Of a stretch of 25,499 nucleotides of DNA, positions 9,499 to 16,803 are shown piece after piece. The position numbers and the translations under genes were made by a program. The DNA is taken from contig DASZOV010000147.1 in assembly GCA_035550595.1 (NCBI GenBank), positions 1 through 25,499 on the forward strand, in the 5' to 3' direction. Under the pieces are notes generated by a model. The model made no database searches, had not been told where the DNA came from, and saw only the letters and a program-made list of their open reading frames with translations. The first letter of the stretch is position 1. Each line of letters starts with the position of its first letter. The DNA is from CALFMR01 sp035550595. GTDB lineage: Bacteria; Acidobacteriota; Vicinamibacteria; Vicinamibacterales; SCN-69-37.

Positions 9499-9597
9499 GG
9501 GCGGCCACAGGGGGCCGCCCCTACACATCACGCTAACCCTTCGCGTCTTCGCGCGAGCCTCTTTGTGTCCCTTCGCGATCTTCGCGTCTTCGCGTGA
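9499..9597 (-). repeat. Composite dispersed repeat, copy B
   Basis: Inverted copy of the element at 4893-4956. The GGCGGCC/GGCCGCC hairpin is at 9499-9525, and GCGAAG-type iterations occupy 9538-9594 in two blocks separated by a short unique stretch. This copy therefore has one more iteration block than copy A. It fills the gap between the FKBP promoter and the SDR gene, and abuts the SDR stop codon at 9598-9600. No coding frame is supported here. Confidence 0.75.
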
Positions 9598-10377
9598 TCA
9601 GATATTGCTCCGGCTCTGCCCCCCATCCACGGTGACGCACGCGCCCGTGATCCAGCTCGCGCGCGGCGAGGCGAGGAAGGCGACGAGGTTCGCGACTTCC
9701 TCCGGGCGACCGAAGCGGCCTGACGGGATCTCGCGCTGGACGAACTCGGCCATGCCCTGCGGGTCCTCCTGCTGGCGGCGCCACCACGACCCGCCCTCGA
9801 ATGCGATCGAGCCCGGCGCGATGCTGTTCACGCGGATGCCCTGCGGCGCGAGCTCGTGTGCCATTGCCTTGGCGAGGCTGATCTCGGCGGCCTTGACGGC
9901 GTTGTACGTGAGGCGGCCGCCGGATTCGCGTCCCCAGATGGACGCGATCATCAGGATCACGGCCGCATCCGAATGCCGTAGGTGCGGCAGCGCTAGGCGT
10001 GACATGCGGACGGCGGGGAAGAGCGTCTGGTCGATGGCGTCTTGCCAGTCGCGATCGGTTGCGGCTTCGATCCCGCCGCCGCCCGCTTTCCCGACGTTGT
10101 TCACGAGCACGTCGAGCCGGCCGCGCGCGGCCATCGTCTGCTCGATGACGGCCGCCGCGCCTTCCGGTGTCGAGACATCGGCCGCGACCTGCAGCACGCG
10201 CGACGCGTCGCCCGCGTCGGCCGCGACGATGGCCGCCGAGGCTTGCAGCGCGTCGGCGTGACGCGCGCAGATAGTGACGAGGCAGCCTTCCGCCGCGAGC
10301 GCGCGCGCGGCGGCGAGGCCGAGGCCGCGGCTCGAGCCGGTGACGATGGCGACACGATCGGTGAGATGGAGATCCAT
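9598..10377 (-). CDS. Short-chain dehydrogenase/reductase (SDR) family oxidoreductase
   Basis: A 259-residue classical SDR. The NAD(P)-binding TGSSRGLG is at 13-20 and NNVG at 93-96; catalytic Ser146, Tyr158 and Lys162 form the YxxxK set (LTYNAVK). The PG motif after strand 6 (IAPGS) and the VTVDGG C-terminal signature (248-253) are present. The helix-4 Asn usual in the catalytic tetrad is not evident (DQTLFP). Arg40 in ICARH follows strand 2 and suggests some NADP preference, but the substrate is unknown. The ATG at 10377 is chosen; the open frame continues upstream only as a shadow of the hydrolase gene. It starts 5 nt after the hydrolase stop, so the two are almost certainly co-transcribed. 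Confidence 0.93.
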   Translation of the reverse strand: MDLHLTDRVAIVTGSSRGLGLAAARALAAEGCLVTICARHADALQASAAIVAADAGDASRVLQVAADVSTPEGAAAVIEQTMAARGRLDVLVNNVGKAGGGGIEAATDRDWQDAIDQTLFPAVRMSRLALPHLRHSDAAVILMIASIWGRESGGRLTYNAVKAAEISLAKAMAHELAPQGIRVNSIAPGSIAFEGGSWWRRQQEDPQGMAEFVQREIPSGRFGRPEEVANLVAFLASPRASWITGACVTVDGGQSRSNI

Positions 10378-10382
10378 GAAAT

Positions 10383-11198
10383 TTACGGGCGAAGAGAAAC
10401 GGACGCCGCCCACGCGCTGAGCGCGGCGTTGAACGCCGCCGGTTGTTCGAGATTCGAGAGATGGCCGGCGCGCGGAATCAGGACGAGCTGCGATCCGGCG
10501 ATCGCCGCGTGCAACGCCTCGCTCTGCGCGGGCGGCGTGACGGTGTCCTCGTCGCCGCAGATGACGAGCGTCGGACAGGCAATCGATCCGAGGAGCGGCG
10601 TGCGATCCGGCCGGTCGCGCAGCGCGCGGAGCGTCGACGTCAGACCATCGCTCGTCGCCGCACGTGCGAAATCGTCCAGCACGTCCACCAGATCCGGTTG
10701 TTCCGTGCGCGTCGTCGCACCGACGAGGCCGGACGTGAGATCGCGCGCGACGACGACCGGTCCCTCGGCCGCGACGCGCGCCATCGCCTGATCGCGTTTC
10801 GCGCGCCCCTCCGGCGTGTCGGCCGTGGCGCGCGTGTCGGCAAGCACGAGCCCGGCTACGCGCGACGACGCCTTCGCGGCGAGCGCGAGCGCGACATAGC
10901 CGCCCATCGACAGGCCACCGATGACCGCGCGCGTGATGTCGAGGTGCGCCAGTAACTCCAGCACGTCGTCGGCGTGGCCGTCGATCGTATCGGGGATTGC
11001 GAGCGCGTTCGCGGCGCCGGGGCCCCATCCGCGCAGATCGGGCGCGATGACGCGCCAGCCGCGCGGCGGGCGATCGATCTGCGGCAGCCACTGGTTCGCG
11101 TGAAGGGGAAACGCATGGAGCAGGACGAGCGGCGTCCCACTACCGGCTTCGAGATACCGAACGGAGCGCGCCGGAAGGTGCGCGACTTTCGACGTCAC
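10383..11198 (-). CDS. Alpha/beta-fold hydrolase
   Basis: A 271-residue single-domain alpha/beta hydrolase. The oxyanion-hole region is LLHAFPLHANQW (27-38). The nucleophile elbow is GLSMGG with Ser97, the acid is Asp218 in CGDEDTVTP, and the base is His246 in GHLSNLEQP, giving a complete triad. The short cap (about 125-195) and the overall pattern resemble 3-oxoadipate enol-lactonase-like and esterase-like members, but no specific substrate can be assigned. It starts with GTG (ACG, TCG, AAA follow). A TAGAAT box ends 6 nt upstream and there is no Shine-Dalgarno sequence. It leads the two-gene unit with the SDR, which suggests consecutive steps in catabolism of a small ester, lactone or ketone. 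Confidence 0.93.
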   Translation of the reverse strand: MTSKVAHLPARSVRYLEAGSGTPLVLLHAFPLHANQWLPQIDRPPRGWRVIAPDLRGWGPGAANALAIPDTIDGHADDVLELLAHLDITRAVIGGLSMGGYVALALAAKASSRVAGLVLADTRATADTPEGRAKRDQAMARVAAEGPVVVARDLTSGLVGATTRTEQPDLVDVLDDFARAATSDGLTSTLRALRDRPDRTPLLGSIACPTLVICGDEDTVTPPAQSEALHAAIAGSQLVLIPRAGHLSNLEQPAAFNAALSAWAASVSLRP

Positions 11199-11204
11199 CG
11201 CGTC

Positions 11205-11210
11205 ATTCTA
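11205..11210 (-). promoter_or_regulatory. Candidate -10 box of the hydrolase-SDR unit
   Basis: TAGAAT on the minus strand ends 6 nt before the GTG start at 11198, the same spacing and hexamer as before the cupin gene. No good -35 hexamer is seen. Confidence 0.5.
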
Positions 11211-11247
11211 ACCAAGCGAAGCAGGCACGGGCTTACGTCCCCAAGTC

Positions 11248-11361
11248 AACTTCGAACTTCGAACTTCGAACTTTGAACTTCGAACTTCGAACAGAGGGGC
11301 GCCTCCGGCGCGTCTTCTTTTTTGAAACACGTTCCAAGTTCAATGTTCGCAGTTCGAAGTC
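11248..11361. repeat. Inverted heptamer array, locus 2
   Basis: Six and a half direct heptamers AACTTCG occupy 11248-11292, the fourth being AACTTTG. After about 41 nt, four opposite-orientation units follow at 11334-11361 (CCAAGTT, CAATGTT, CGCAGTT, CGAAGTC). The left arm is nearly perfect and the right arm is decayed. The layout matches locus 1 at 2652-2762. The intervening bases include a GC hairpin plus T-run. It lies between divergent genes, so it does not simply mark gene ends. Confidence 0.85.
11299..11323 (+). terminator. Intrinsic-terminator-like hairpin inside repeat locus 2
   Basis: GCGCC-TCC-GGCGC is a 5-bp all-GC stem followed by GTCTTCTTTTTT. It is the only stem plus T6 tract I noticed in the window. 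It points rightward, but no plus-strand gene lies upstream of it, since the hydrolase runs leftward. It may end a short transcript from the array or insulate mrfA from antisense read-through. Confidence 0.45.
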
Positions 11362-11484
11362 GTGAAACGAGTTCCTGGACTGCCTCCACCAAGGCTACGG
11401 CCAGTTGCCAGCGTGCGCAGACGTCCCTGGAGCTGTGGCAGGCGGGGGCGCGTGCCGATGGCGAGCGAAAATGATCTTCGCCGC

Positions 11485-11513
11485 TTGATCGCCCCGTTCC
11501 GCGTTGCTACGAT
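11485..11513 (+). promoter_or_regulatory. Candidate promoter of mrfA-mrfB
   Basis: TTGATC (11485-11490) and TACGAT (11508-11513) are separated by exactly 17 nt. The -10 ends 9 nt before the TTG start at 11523, so the mRNA would start about at the initiation codon. Confidence 0.6.
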
Positions 11514-11522
11514 GCGAGGGCG

Positions 11523-14117
11523 TTGACGAGTCTTCCCGCGCTCACGGCCAACAAGGATCAGTCGCTCGATGCGGCGCTGTCGCGCATGCTCGGCGAGTAC
11601 GAGCGCGCGCGGCGATCGGGCGCGGATCTCGGCGCCTCCCGCCAGGGCATCGTCGACGATGACCCGCACATCGCGGCCGTGCGGAAGCTGGAAGCGGTGG
11701 AGGCTGCGTACGCGCCGTTTCCGGAGGCGATCGATCCACGCCTGCGTCGTGCGCTCCACGCCCGCGGCATCGACCAGCTCTACACGCACCAGGCCGAGGC
11801 CATCGCGCACGCGCTCGCCGGACAGAACGTCGTCGCCGTCACGCCGACTGCATCCGGCAAGACGCTCTGCTACAACCTGCCGGTCCTGCAGCGCATCCTG
11901 ACGGATCGATCGGCGCGCGCGCTGTATCTGTTTCCGACCAAGGCGCTCGCGCAGGATCAGTTGGCAGAGCTGCACCAGATGGCGCAGCTCGTCGGCGAGG
12001 AAGGCGGTGGCGAGGTCGGTGTGTTCACCTATGACGGCGACACGCCGCAGGACGCGCGGCGCGCAATTCGTGCCCGCGCGCACGTCGTCCTGAGCAACCC
12101 GGACATGCTGCACGCCGGGATCCTGCCGCACCATCCGCGCTGGGCGAAGCTCTTCGAGAACCTGCAGTACGTCGTGATCGACGAGCTGCACGCGTATCGC
12201 GGCGTGTTCGGCAGCCACCTGGCGAACATCCTGCGCCGCCTGCACCGCGTGGCCGCACACTATGGCGCGTCGCCGACGTTCATCTGCTCGTCGGCGACGA
12301 TTGCCAATCCGAGCGAGCTCGCCGAGCGGCTCATCGGCGAACCGGTCGAGCTCGTGGACAAGAGCGGCGCGCCGCGCGGCGAGAAGTACTTCATCTTCGT
12401 CAACCCGCCGGTCGTCAATCGCGAGCTCGGCATCCGCCGCTCGTACCTCGCGGAAACGCGCCGCGTCGCGATCGAGTTCCTCAAGCGCGGCCTGCAGCTC
12501 ATCGTTTTCGCGCAGAGCCGCCTGTCGACCGAGGTGCTGACGACGTATCTGAAGGACGCGTTCCAGGGACCGCCGGGCGCGGCCGACGTCATTCGCGGGT
12601 ATCGCGGCGGCTATCTGCCGATGCGTCGACGCGAGATCGAGCGCGGTCTGCGGACGGGCGAGGTGCGATGCGTCGTCTCGACCAACGCGCTCGAGCTCGG
12701 CATCGACATCGGCGCGCTGGACGTGGCGGTGCTGGCGGGCTATCCCGGCACGATCGCGTCGACGTGGCAGCGCGCGGGCCGAGCCGGGCGGCGTAGCGGA
12801 CGGTCGGCGGCCGTGCTCGTCACCTCGAGCGCGCCCATCGATCAGTTCCTCGCGCGCAACCCGGACTTTTTCTTCGGCGCCTCGCCCGAGCACGCGCTGG
12901 TCAATCCGGACAACCTGCACATCCTGCTCGACCACGTGAAGTGCGCGGCGTTCGAGCTGCCGTTCACGACGAGCGAGACGTTCGGCACGCTGAACGTGCA
13001 GGAAATCCTGTCGATCCTGAGCGAGGAAGGCTTCGTCCATTCGGTCGACGGCCAATGGCAGTGGACGCACGAGTCGTATCCTGCCGACGCCGTGAGCCTT
13101 CGCTCCGTCTCCTCGGACAACTTCGTCGTCGTCGACACGACGGACGGCGAGCAGGTGATCGGCGAGACGGACTTCGGGAGCGGGCCGTCGACGCTGCACG
13201 AGAAGGCGATTTACATCGTCGAAGGCCGCCTGTTCCAGGTGGAGCGCTTCGACTACGACAACCGCAAAGCGTTCGTCCGCCGCGTGGACTGCGATTACTA
13301 CACGGACGCCATCACCTACACGAAGGTGACCGTGCTCGATACGTTCGAGCGTACGGATGGAGCCGCGGGCGGTGTAGCAGCCGCGCCCGACGTCGTGGCG
13401 CTCGCGGCTGGGCTGGAGAACGACACGCGCGGCGAGATGCCGGACCTCGACATCCCACCCGCGCTGACCGCGAGTCCTGGCGTGTCGCAGACGGACTTGC
13501 ACTCGACGGCGCGCGCCGACGACGAGGCCGGCGTGTCGTGCCATGGCGAAGTTCACGTCGTGTCGCGCGTTGTCGGCTTCAAGAAGATCAAGTTCTATAC
13601 GAACGAGAACGTCGGGGCGGGCGAGCTGGATCTGCCCGAGCAGCAGATGCACACGACGGCCTACTGGCTGACGATTCCCGCGCACACGATGGCCGCGCTG
13701 CCGTACGACACGGCCGATCGACGCGACGGCGTCGTCGGTCTCGCGTACGCGATGCATCACGTGGCGCCGCTGCTGCTCATGTGCGACGGCCACGATCTCG
13801 GATTGTCAGTAGACGGCGTCAGTCTCGAAGGCGCATCGCGGATGGGCGGCTTGACGTCGCGCGCGTCCGAAACGGAACTGTCGGCCGAGCCGTCGATCTT
13901 TCTCTACGACAACTATCCCGGCGGCATCGGTTTGAGCGAGCCGCTCTTCGCCATGCACGCGGCGCTGCTCGATCGCACGCGCGAGCTCATCAGCGGCTGC
14001 CCGTGCGAGTCGGGCTGCCCGTCGTGCGTCGGGCCCGAGGGCGCGACCGGGCCGCTCGCCAAAGCCGTGGCCTCGCGCCTGCTCGATCGCCTCGTCGCCG
14101 CTCGCGCCGCGGCATGA
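11523..14117 (+). CDS. mrfA: MrfA-type DEAD/DEAH-box DNA repair helicase with Zn-binding C-terminus
   Basis: An 864-residue superfamily 2 helicase of the MrfA (YprA) family, which in Bacillus subtilis unwinds DNA during repair of mitomycin C lesions together with MrfB. Seen: Q-motif region YTHQAEAI (87-94), Walker A TPTASGKT (107-114), FPTKALAQDQ (137-146), motif II DELH (220-223), SAT (257-259) and motif VI QRAGRAGR (about 418-425). The MZB/DUF1998-like C-terminus contains four Cys (826, 828, 832, 835), the expected zinc site. A segment of about 60 Ala/Asp-rich residues (about 612-672) interrupts the region before GEVHVVSRVVGFKKIKF, making the protein longer than the Bacillus one. A TTG start fits the promoter; the next in-frame ATG is at 11586. 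Confidence 0.93.
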   Translation: MTSLPALTANKDQSLDAALSRMLGEYERARRSGADLGASRQGIVDDDPHIAAVRKLEAVEAAYAPFPEAIDPRLRRALHARGIDQLYTHQAEAIAHALAGQNVVAVTPTASGKTLCYNLPVLQRILTDRSARALYLFPTKALAQDQLAELHQMAQLVGEEGGGEVGVFTYDGDTPQDARRAIRARAHVVLSNPDMLHAGILPHHPRWAKLFENLQYVVIDELHAYRGVFGSHLANILRRLHRVAAHYGASPTFICSSATIANPSELAERLIGEPVELVDKSGAPRGEKYFIFVNPPVVNRELGIRRSYLAETRRVAIEFLKRGLQLIVFAQSRLSTEVLTTYLKDAFQGPPGAADVIRGYRGGYLPMRRREIERGLRTGEVRCVVSTNALELGIDIGALDVAVLAGYPGTIASTWQRAGRAGRRSGRSAAVLVTSSAPIDQFLARNPDFFFGASPEHALVNPDNLHILLDHVKCAAFELPFTTSETFGTLNVQEILSILSEEGFVHSVDGQWQWTHESYPADAVSLRSVSSDNFVVVDTTDGEQVIGETDFGSGPSTLHEKAIYIVEGRLFQVERFDYDNRKAFVRRVDCDYYTDAITYTKVTVLDTFERTDGAAGGVAAAPDVVALAAGLENDTRGEMPDLDIPPALTASPGVSQTDLHSTARADDEAGVSCHGEVHVVSRVVGFKKIKFYTNENVGAGELDLPEQQMHTTAYWLTIPAHTMAALPYDTADRRDGVVGLAYAMHHVAPLLLMCDGHDLGLSVDGVSLEGASRMGGLTSRASETELSAEPSIFLYDNYPGGIGLSEPLFAMHAALLDRTRELISGCPCESGCPSCVGPEGATGPLAKAVASRLLDRLVAARAAA

Positions 14118-14130
14118 CTCACGTTCGGCC

Positions 14131-15435
14131 ATGCGGGATCTGACGTCACGACTGCGCGAGATCGTCCGGCGCGACGGCGGCGCGTCGCGCGTGCCCGTCG
14201 ATCCGCCACGAGAACTGACCTACGTTCCGGATGTCCTTGAGCCGGTCGATCGGTCGAGCGGCGATGACGACGTTCACGGACGTCCGGCCGGCGACGACGA
14301 AGCGTGCGTCGTGATCGAGGAGCGCTACGCCGCCGATCGTTCGCACGGCCGGCGTGCCATCGACGCGTACGCGCCCGTGCCCGACGCGCCGCTGCACCTC
14401 TTCGATCCGAGCCTCGCGTCGTCGGCCGACTGGGCGCGGCGTGTGGTCTTCTTCGACATCGAGACAACGGGACTCAGCGGCGGCGCCGGGACGATCGCGT
14501 TTCTCGCCGGCTGCGGCTGGTTCGAGCCGGACGGGTTCGTCGTGCGCCAGTTCTTCCTCGCCAGCCCGTCGGGGGAGAAGGCGATGCTCGCGGCGCTCGC
14601 CAGCGTCTTCCGCGAGGCGTCGCTACTCGTCACCTACAACGGCCGCACGTTCGACGTGCCGTTCATGGAAACGCGCTGGGCGTTCCATCGCGAGCGCGTG
14701 CCGACCGACGACGTCCCGCACTTCGATCTGCTGCCGTCGGCGCGACGGCTCTGGCGCCGGCGCGAAACGGCGGCTGATGCGGGCTGCAGTTTGTCGACGC
14801 TCGAGGGCGCGGTGCTCGACTTCCATCGCGTCGGCGACGTGCCGGGATTCGAGATCCCAGCGCGCTACTTCCAGTTCCTCCGCTCCGGCGATCGGACCGT
14901 CGTCGACGGGGTGCTCGAACACAACCGGCACGATCTCGTCTCGCTGGCGGCGCTCATGTCGCACGCGCTGTGGCTCGCGCGCGAAGGGCCGATGGCGTGC
15001 CGCGAGTCATCGGAGCGGCTGGCGCTCGGGCGACTCTACGAACGCGCGGGGCAGACGGACGTGGCGGCCGAGGCGTACGATCTCGCGGCCAGGACCGACG
15101 ACCTGTCGATGCGATGCGACGCGCTCGCGCACCTGGCCGTGCTCCATCGCCGCGCGCGGCGGTTCGACGAGGCGGCCGTCTGCTGGCAGGCCGTGCTCGA
15201 CACCGCAGGACGACGACGTGGACCGTTGGCGGGCATGGCGCAGCGGGCGGCCGAGGCGCTCGCGATTCATCACGAGCATCGATCGAAAGACGTCGCGACG
15301 GCGCGCCGCTACGCCGAAGTGCTGCGGCGCGGTGCGGACGGACGCGGGGAACGCGATGCCGTACACCGGCTGGACCGCCTCAATCGCAAGATTGAGCGGT
15401 CCACCGGGCAGTTGAGTTGGGAAACGGGGAACTGA
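14131..15435 (+). CDS. mrfB: MrfB-type DEDD 3'-5' exonuclease with C-terminal TPR-like helices
   Basis: A 434-residue RNase H-like exonuclease of the MrfB (YprB) family, partner of MrfA in excising damaged DNA. Exo I is FFDIETTGLSGG with Asp109 and Glu111. Exo II is YNGRTFDVPF with Asp175. Exo III is EHNRHDLVSL with His264 and Asp268. The first 100 residues are acidic, poorly conserved and probably flexible. Residues about 285-400 form helical repeats resembling TPR (LGRLYERAGQTDVAAEAYDLA). The start is 13 nt after the mrfA stop, so the pair is an operon. No strong Shine-Dalgarno sequence is seen. The last 22 codons contain a 14-bp hairpin with a GCAA tetraloop (15371-15403). Confidence 0.92.
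   Translation: MRDLTSRLREIVRRDGGASRVPVDPPRELTYVPDVLEPVDRSSGDDDVHGRPAGDDEACVVIEERYAADRSHGRRAIDAYAPVPDAPLHLFDPSLASSADWARRVVFFDIETTGLSGGAGTIAFLAGCGWFEPDGFVVRQFFLASPSGEKAMLAALASVFREASLLVTYNGRTFDVPFMETRWAFHRERVPTDDVPHFDLLPSARRLWRRRETAADAGCSLSTLEGAVLDFHRVGDVPGFEIPARYFQFLRSGDRTVVDGVLEHNRHDLVSLAALMSHALWLAREGPMACRESSERLALGRLYERAGQTDVAAEAYDLAARTDDLSMRCDALAHLAVLHRRARRFDEAAVCWQAVLDTAGRRRGPLAGMAQRAAEALAIHHEHRSKDVATARRYAEVLRRGADGRGERDAVHRLDRLNRKIERSTGQLSWETGN
15371..15403. repeat. Strong hairpin with GNRA-type loop at the 3' end of mrfB
   Basis: TGGACCG pairs with CGGTCCA and CTCAATC pairs with GATTGAG around a GCAA loop, with a single C bulge at 15378. That gives 14 bp in total. It lies inside the mrfB reading frame, 33 nt before the stop, and 43 nt beyond the rpmE stop on the other strand. 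No U-tract follows on either strand. It could slow transcription from both sides or protect the 3' ends of both mRNAs. Confidence 0.6.
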
Positions 15436-15445
15436 CGCGAACAGG

Positions 15446-15727
15446 CTAGGCGGACGCCTGGTCCTTCTTCGACTTGCTGGCCTTGGCGGCTTTCGTCGCC
15501 TTGGCGGCGGCCTTGCGGCCCTCGGCCGACTGGGCGCCGAACCGCTTCACGAAGCGCTCGACGCGCCCTTCCGTGTCGATGAGCTTCTGCCGGCCCGTGA
15601 AGAACGGGTGGCACTGGTTGCAGATTTCCAGGTGCAACTCGGACTTGGTCGACCGCGTCTTGAAGGTGTTCCCGCAGGCGCAGCGGACTTCGATTTCTTC
15701 GTATTTCGGATGAATCCCGGGCTTCAC
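15446..15727 (-). CDS. rpmE: 50S ribosomal protein L31 (zinc-binding form)
   Basis: A 93-residue L31. It starts MKPGIHPKYEEIEVRCACGN and has the four zinc-ligand positions Cys16, Cys18, Cys36 and Cys39, identifying the Zn-containing C+ paralogue. The HPFFTG segment (40-45) and the GRVERFVKRFG segment are family signatures. The common length is near 70 residues; the extra 25 are a Lys/Ala-rich tail that probably contacts rRNA. The start is GTG at 15727, decided by AAGGAG 6 nt upstream. The gene ends 10 nt from the convergent mrfB stop. Confidence 0.97.
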   Translation of the reverse strand: MKPGIHPKYEEIEVRCACGNTFKTRSTKSELHLEICNQCHPFFTGRQKLIDTEGRVERFVKRFGAQSAEGRKAAAKATKAAKASKSKKDQASA

Positions 15728-15733
15728 AGCGAG

Positions 15734-15739
15734 CTCCTT
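15734..15739 (-). promoter_or_regulatory. Shine-Dalgarno site of rpmE
   Basis: AAGGAG on the minus strand lies 6 nt before GTG at 15727. It fixes the non-ATG start and contrasts with the SD-free gene starts elsewhere in this window. Confidence 0.8.
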
Positions 15740-15759
15740 CAGTAGGACGGCAAACCCCG

Positions 15760-15765
15760 ATTATA
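15760..15765 (-). promoter_or_regulatory. Candidate -10 box of rpmE
   Basis: A perfect TATAAT on the minus strand ends 32 nt before the rpmE start, leaving room for a leader of about 25 nt with the AAGGAG site. The -35 region falls in the 3' end of the aldo/keto reductase gene, and no clear TTGACA is seen there. Confidence 0.55.
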
Positions 15766-15775
15766 CGCCATCCGC

Positions 15776-16741
15776 TCAGACGATGACGTGCGTCCGCACC
15801 CAGCGGTGCCGCCGGAGCCGCTCGAGGAGCTTGGGATCCAGGGCATGGCCGTCGGAGACGCCCAGGTTGGCGTCCACGTGCCGGGCCTTCCGCATGCCCG
15901 GGATGACCGTGGTCACGTCGGGATTGGCCAGGATGAAGCGCAGCGCCAGGTCCGGCAGCGTCATGCCGGCCGGCACGTCCGCCTTGACCGGCTCGACGTG
16001 CTCCAGCGTCTCGGCCAGGTTCTCGGGCGTGAAGTACAGGTTCCGCCAGTCGCCCTCGGGCCAATGGCTGTCCTTGGTGAGCGTCCCGGTCAGGCTGCCC
16101 TCGTCGAACGGCACGCGCGCGATGACCGCCACGCCCAGTTCGCGGCAGAGCGGGAACAGCTCATCCTCCGGATTCTGGTCGAAGAGGTTGTAGACGACCT
16201 GCACGCTGTCGACGAGCCCCGTGCGCAGCGCCTTCAGCACGTTGGCCGGTTCCCACCGGTTGACGGAGATGCCGAACGCGCGCACGAGCTTCTCGCGCTT
16301 GAGGTCGTCGACCGCGCGCTGCCAGCGCTCGTCGTTCGCCCAGGCGTCGGTCCATACGTGGAACTGCTGCAGATCGATCTGCGACACGCCGAGGTTCTTC
16401 AAGCTCGTCTCGGTCGCCTCGCGTACGTAATCGGCGGGGAAGACGTCTTCCAGCTTGTACTCGGGGAACGCGGGCCACTTGCGATTCTTCGGCGGGATCT
16501 TCGTCGCGACGACGAGCGACTTGTCGCGATGGCGGGCGAGCACCTTGCCGAGCAGTTGCTCGCTCTTGCCGTCGCCATAGGCCAGCGCCGTGTCGAAGAA
16601 CGTGCATCCTCGCTCAACCGCACGTTCCAGCGCGGCAATCGACTCGGCGTCATCCGAGCCCGACCAGCCGCCCATACCCCACAACCCATAGCCCACTTCG
16701 GACACGGGCCGCCCCAGCTTGCCGAATCGACGTGTCTGCAT
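15776..16741 (-). CDS. Aldo/keto reductase
   Basis: A 321-residue AKR with a (beta/alpha)8 barrel. The catalytic tetrad is visible: Asp50 and Tyr55 in FFDTALAYG, Lys81 in VVATKIPPKN, and His128 in DLQQFHVW. The C-terminal TTVIPGMRKARHVDANL stretch is the usual NADPH-phosphate-binding region. It reduces aldehydes or ketones, or oxidises sugars; the true substrate is unknown. The ATG at 16741 is chosen over an in-frame site 14 codons upstream, because MQTRRFGKLGRPVSEVGYG is the normal N-terminus and a TATGAT box lies 7 nt before it. It is transcribed divergently from the M28 peptidase with a 62-nt gap. Confidence 0.95.
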   Translation of the reverse strand: MQTRRFGKLGRPVSEVGYGLWGMGGWSGSDDAESIAALERAVERGCTFFDTALAYGDGKSEQLLGKVLARHRDKSLVVATKIPPKNRKWPAFPEYKLEDVFPADYVREATETSLKNLGVSQIDLQQFHVWTDAWANDERWQRAVDDLKREKLVRAFGISVNRWEPANVLKALRTGLVDSVQVVYNLFDQNPEDELFPLCRELGVAVIARVPFDEGSLTGTLTKDSHWPEGDWRNLYFTPENLAETLEHVEPVKADVPAGMTLPDLALRFILANPDVTTVIPGMRKARHVDANLGVSDGHALDPKLLERLRRHRWVRTHVIV

Positions 16742-16748
16742 GGCGCCG

Positions 16749-16754
16749 ATCATA
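16749..16754 (-). promoter_or_regulatory. Candidate -10 box of the aldo/keto reductase gene
   Basis: TATGAT on the minus strand ends 7 nt before the ATG at 16741. The divergent peptidase gene carries the same hexamer. No clear -35 is seen. Confidence 0.45.
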
Positions 16755-16789
16755 GTCGAGGTCGGGACGTGGCGCCTCGGCACGGCTGC

Positions 16790-16795
16790 TATGAT
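16790..16795 (+). promoter_or_regulatory. Candidate -10 box of the M28 peptidase gene
   Basis: TATGAT ends 8 nt before the GTG at 16804, within the context CTATGATCGCGCGC. The opposite-strand box at 16749-16754 has the similar context CTATGATCGGCGC. No clear -35 is seen. Confidence 0.45.
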
Positions 16796-16803
16796 CGCGC
16801 GCG

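Larger units (their letters stand above)
11199..11522. other. Divergent intergenic region between hydrolase and mrfA
   Basis: This 324-nt gap contains the hydrolase -10 box (11205-11210, minus strand) and the heptamer array at 11248-11361. A GC hairpin with T-run lies at 11299-11323, and a short GCCTCCACCAAGGC inverted motif at 11382-11395. The mrfA promoter is at 11485-11513. No coding frame with gene-like composition is visible. A long minus-strand frame entering from mrfA is an antisense shadow. Confidence 0.6.

Noticed and set aside
10378..11091. N-terminal extension of the SDR frame up to 497 residues
   Set aside because: The extension overlaps the hydrolase gene in another frame. The SDR starts properly at the ATG at 10377, 12 residues before its TGSSRGLG motif.
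11340..13793. Minus-strand open frame of about 817 residues opposite mrfA
   Set aside because: Arg/Val-rich translation with no motif, fully antisense to a helicase with intact motifs. GC-rich codon bias produces such shadow frames.
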